In this document: in pieces, positions 21,842-24,243 of the stretch
How positions within the stretch are numbered: the stretch's first letter is position 1
Layout of the letters: every line of letters starts with the position of its first letter
From: an uncultured Methanofollis sp.
Lineage (GTDB): Archaea; Halobacteriota; Methanomicrobia; Methanomicrobiales; Methanofollaceae
DNA: 24,243 bases
Assembly (NCBI RefSeq): GCF_937919355.1
Contig: NZ_CALFSA010000148.1
Coordinates: forward strand, 1-24,243
Direction of reading: 5' to 3'
Position numbers and translations under genes: made by a program
The notes under the pieces: model-generated
What the model was told of the DNA's origin: nothing
Database searches by the model: none
The model's input: the letters and a program-made list of their open reading frames with translations, nothing else

Positions 21842-22999
21842 ATGACAGCAGCAATAGAATTTCAGGACGTGCACTTCGCCTACCCCGACCGTCCCGAGTC
21901 CCTGAAAGGGATCGACATCACAATCGGCAGAGGGAGCAAGGTCGCCCTCGTCGGCCCGAATGGTGCGGGCAAGACGACACTTCTCCTGATGTGCAACGGG
22001 ATGCTCAGGCCGACGAAAGGAAGGGTCCTCGTCAGCGGCAGACCGGTGGCGTACGACACCCGCTCCCTCCGCGAGGTACGAAAGTCGGTCGGCCTTGTCT
22101 TCCAGAACTCCGACGCCCAGATCTTCGCCCCGACAGTCTGGCAGGACGTCGCCTTCGGACCGGCGAACCTCGGTATGCCGCAGGAGACGGTGAAAAAGGT
22201 CGTCGCCGACGCCCTCCACTATGTCGGACTCTCCGGCTACGAGAAACGCCCGCCCCACCACCTCTCCGGCGGGGAGAAGAAGAGGGTCGCCATCGCAGGG
22301 GTGCTCGCGATGGACCCGGAGGTGCTCGTCTTCGACGAACCGACGAGTTCGCTTGACCCCGCCACCTCCGAAGAGGTGATGGACCTCCTCGACGAGATGA
22401 ACCACGGCGGGAGGACGATCCTCCTCTCGACGCACGACGTCGAACTCGCCTACCGCTGGGCCGACGAGGTCGTGCTGATGGAGGACGGGGCGGTGCTCAG
22501 GACCGGGACGCCTGAGGAGATCTTTGCAGACCGCACCGTCCTTGCCAGGGCGCGCCTCAAACCCCCGGCGGTGCTGGACCTCTTCAGGGAACTGCGGGAC
22601 AGGGGCGTGCTGACCGACACCGCACCGCCGAAGAACGCACTCGCCTTCACCGACCTCGTCGAGCGCCGCATCCGCGGCGGCGTGAGACGCAACGGCCACG
22701 GCACCATCTGTCTCAGGGACGTTGCCGGTCCCGACGGCACCGCCGCACTCGCCTGTCTCCTCGGGGGAAGCGCAAAGGTGTGGGTCGGCGCCATGGGGAC
22801 GAGGGCAAAGAAGGTGGCGCGGGACGAGGGGATCGCCGTCGACTTCACCTACGGCGTCATCGACAAGTGCCTGCTACGCGCCGTGAACGGTGAAGACTCC
22901 CTGATCCTGACTTCAGGCGGCATGATCGCTCATACCGTCGAGAGGATAGACGAGTACGCCCGGACAAGCGGCCGGGAGATCGTGGTCAGGCAGGTCTGA
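21842..22999 (+). CDS. cbiO: Cobalt ECF transporter ATPase CbiO with an extra C-terminal domain
   Basis: CbiO hydrolyses ATP to drive cobalt uptake. The ABC domain (about 1-235) has the Walker A GPNGAGKTT (K44), a Q-loop in FQNSDAQIFAPTV, the LSGGEKKR signature (141-148), Walker B with D165 and E166 in FDEPTSSLDP, and the STHD switch His. The protein is 385 residues, about 100 more than usual. From about residue 280 it adds a domain I do not recognise, with CLRDVAGPDGTAALACLLGG, VWVGAMGTRAKKVA and a final DSLILTSGGMIAHTVERIDEY. The start at 21842 follows the cbiQ stop by 8 bases; a longer frame from 21788 overlaps cbiQ and adds nothing like the family. Confidence 0.95.
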   Translation: MTAAIEFQDVHFAYPDRPESLKGIDITIGRGSKVALVGPNGAGKTTLLLMCNGMLRPTKGRVLVSGRPVAYDTRSLREVRKSVGLVFQNSDAQIFAPTVWQDVAFGPANLGMPQETVKKVVADALHYVGLSGYEKRPPHHLSGGEKKRVAIAGVLAMDPEVLVFDEPTSSLDPATSEEVMDLLDEMNHGGRTILLSTHDVELAYRWADEVVLMEDGAVLRTGTPEEIFADRTVLARARLKPPAVLDLFRELRDRGVLTDTAPPKNALAFTDLVERRIRGGVRRNGHGTICLRDVAGPDGTAALACLLGGSAKVWVGAMGTRAKKVARDEGIAVDFTYGVIDKCLLRAVNGEDSLILTSGGMIAHTVERIDEYARTSGREIVVRQV

Positions 23000-23173
23000 G
23001 AGGACCGCACACACCTGGAGACCCCAGGGGCAACGTCACCGCACCGCCGGGAAAGAACCCACTATATAATCCCTATCACGGAAATAATCCCTACAATTAT
23101 GTATATTTTCGGGAGACCGGGAGCAGAAAAGGGAAGATAAGATTAATGGAATGGCGGTATAATACTGAGTACA
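23000..23173 (+). other. Intergenic region before the ferredoxin gene, with a direct repeat
   Basis: No gene is seen. A short hairpin (CCTGG-AGACC-CCAGG, 23014-23028) follows cbiO. ATAATCCCTA occurs twice (23066-23075 and 23084-23093), 18 bases apart, near the TATA-like stretches ACTATATAAT (23061-23070) and ATGTATATTTT (about 23099-23109). These may form the promoter and operator of the downstream pair. Confidence 0.4.
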
Positions 23174-23353
23174 ATGCTTCAAATTCACCGGGAAATATGT
23201 GGCTACTGCGGCGCATGTGTTTCGGTCTGCCCGGAAGGGGCCCTCGAACTCGTCGATGCCTACCTGACGGTGGAGGGCGACACCTGCCGCTGCTGCGGCA
23301 TCTGTACGAAGGCCTGCCCGCTCGGAGCTCTGGAGGTGACCGATGAAGAGTGA
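23174..23353 (+). CDS. Two-cluster [4Fe-4S] ferredoxin
   Basis: This 59-residue protein has two classical cluster motifs: C9-x2-C12-x2-C15-x3-C19-P and C38-x2-C41-x2-C44-x3-C48-P. It is a small soluble electron carrier. Its last 11 bases overlap the start of the geranylgeranyl reductase gene, so the two are coupled. In Methanosarcina a ferredoxin encoded beside the reductase is known to supply electrons for full lipid saturation, which gives this gene a likely dedicated role here. No strong ribosome-binding site is seen. Confidence 0.95.
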   Translation: MLQIHREICGYCGACVSVCPEGALELVDAYLTVEGDTCRCCGICTKACPLGALEVTDEE

Positions 23354-24243
23354 ATACGATATCCTCGTCGTCGGCGGCGGGCCCGGAGGGGCCATTGCAG
23401 CATGGACCGCTGCCAGACTGGGCCTTTCGGTCTGCCTGATCGAGAAGAGGCCGGCAATCGGAGCACCGGTTCGCTGTGCCGAAGGGATCGGCAAGGAACT
23501 CCTAAGAAGTTTCATCGAGCCTGACCCCCGCTGGATCTCCGCCGATATCAAAAGGGCACGGATCATCGCCCCGAACCGCACGACCATCACCCTCGACGAT
23601 AACAGGGCCGGCGCCGAGGTCGGCTATGTCCTTGACAGAAAGATCTTCGACCGAGAACTTGTCTGGCAGGCATCGAAGGCAGGTTCAGACGTCTTTGTGA
23701 AGTCCCGCGCCGTCGCCCCGATCATGGAGGACGGCCACATCCGCGGCGCTGTCGTCGAGTGCTGCGGAAAGAGGCAGGAGGTGAAGGCGAAAGTCACCAT
23801 CGCCGCCGACGGTGTCGAGTCAAAATTCACACGCTGGTGTGGCCTTGACACAACCATCCCCCTGAGCGAGATGATGAGTTGCATCCAGTACCTCGTCACC
23901 GATATCGATATTGACCCGAACTCGAACGACTTCTACTTGGGCAACGATGTCGCCCCGCAGGGGTACCTGTGGGTCTTCGCCAAGGGGGAGAGGAGCGCCA
24001 ATATTGGCATCGGCATCCCGGCGTCGAAGAACAAACCGGAGATGCGGGCGCGGGACTACCTCGACCGGTTCATGCACGAACACTTCCCGGACGGCAAGAT
24101 CATCGAGTGCATCGTCGGCGGCGACCCGGTCTGCAGACCCCTCCCCTGCACGGTTGCCGACGGCCTGATGATCGTGGGCGATGCAGCACGCGTCGTCGAC
24201 CCCCTCACCGGCGGTGGTATAGGCAATGCCATGATCACCGGCA
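23343..24243 (+). CDS. Digeranylgeranylglycerophospholipid reductase (partial, runs off the window)
   Basis: This FAD enzyme reduces the isoprenoid double bonds of archaeal lipids. Visible are the FAD motif DILVVGGGPGGAIAA, the CAEGIG segment, the substrate-tunnel motif PQGYLWVFA, and the second FAD motif GDAARVVDPLTGGGIGNAM. The family motif is PxxYxWxFP, so the final proline is alanine here. Three hundred codons lie in the window; the C-terminal part is missing. The start at 23343 lies within the ferredoxin gene (11-base overlap), and MKSEYDILVVGGGPGG has the expected short N-terminus. Confidence 0.94.
   Translation, partial: MKSEYDILVVGGGPGGAIAAWTAARLGLSVCLIEKRPAIGAPVRCAEGIGKELLRSFIEPDPRWISADIKRARIIAPNRTTITLDDNRAGAEVGYVLDRKIFDRELVWQASKAGSDVFVKSRAVAPIMEDGHIRGAVVECCGKRQEVKAKVTIAADGVESKFTRWCGLDTTIPLSEMMSCIQYLVTDIDIDPNSNDFYLGNDVAPQGYLWVFAKGERSANIGIGIPASKNKPEMRARDYLDRFMHEHFPDGKIIECIVGGDPVCRPLPCTVADGLMIVGDAARVVDPLTGGGIGNAMITG

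Noticed and set aside
20955..21854. Long minus-strand frame of 299 codons opposite cbiQ, and a similar one opposite cbiO (21776-22699)
   Set aside because: Both are shadows of the transporter genes with biased Gly/Asp/Glu composition.
23036..23590. 184-codon minus-strand frame
   Set aside because: It is antisense to the ferredoxin and reductase genes, which have complete motifs.

Overview
The window is a gene-dense, GC-rich archaeal chromosome segment. It most likely comes from a hydrogenotrophic methanogen of the Methanomicrobiales (Methanofollis/Methanoculleus-like). This is inferred from the archaeal informational genes (L44e, S27e, aIF2-alpha, Nop10, PriS, Gins51), archaeal lipid genes (glycerol-1-phosphate dehydrogenase, geranylgeranyl reductase), pyruvoyl arginine decarboxylase, UPF0058/UPF0179/DUF63 families, TATA-like elements and GGTGAT/GGAGG Shine-Dalgarno sequences. 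No database search was possible; names rest on motifs read by eye.

Layout. (1) 169-3594: an endonuclease V homologue with two active-site substitutions, then a copper P1B-ATPase carrying an unusual C-terminal YHS domain and a possible coupled 32-residue reading frame. (2) 3642-4864 (minus): two tandem lipoproteins sharing a 294-nt identical core. (3) 4865-5481: AT-rich gap without a convincing gene. (4) 5482-6455: arginine decarboxylase plus a double zinc-ribbon protein. (5) 6449-9302 (minus): DUF63, SpoIIM-like and ProS operon. (6) 9314-10849: egsA and UPF0179, divergent from the DUF63 operon with only 11 bases between start codons. (7) 10850-11740 (minus): ADP-ribosylglycohydrolase. (8) 11792-15457: UPF0058, Elp3, PriS and Gins51, tightly packed. 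(9) 15611-17773: L44e, S27e, aIF2-alpha, Nop10 and PAC2, closed by an oligo-T terminator. (10) 17863-18489 (minus): AT-richer membrane protein, possibly a divergent SpoIIM relative, with a palindromic element at its promoter. (11) 18699-19814: EndoQ-type PHP nuclease. (12) 20025-22999: cbiMNQO cobalt ECF transporter, preceded by a strong hairpin leader; CbiO carries an extra C-terminal domain. (13) 23174-24243: 2[4Fe-4S] ferredoxin overlapping a geranylgeranyl reductase that runs off the window.

How the genes work together. Regions 8 and 9 couple tRNA modification, replication initiation, ribosome, translation initiation, rRNA pseudouridylation and proteasome assembly, a characteristically archaeal arrangement. 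egsA and the ferredoxin/reductase pair act at the start and end of archaeal phospholipid synthesis. The cobalt transporter would feed corrinoid synthesis for methyl transfer in methanogenesis. EndoV and EndoQ both belong to repair of deaminated bases; since the EndoV copy lacks two canonical catalytic residues, EndoQ may carry that job here. The features most worth follow-up are the altered EndoV, the CopA-YHS fusion with an internal ribosome binding site and start codon, the CbiO C-terminal domain, and the palindrome-controlled membrane protein.
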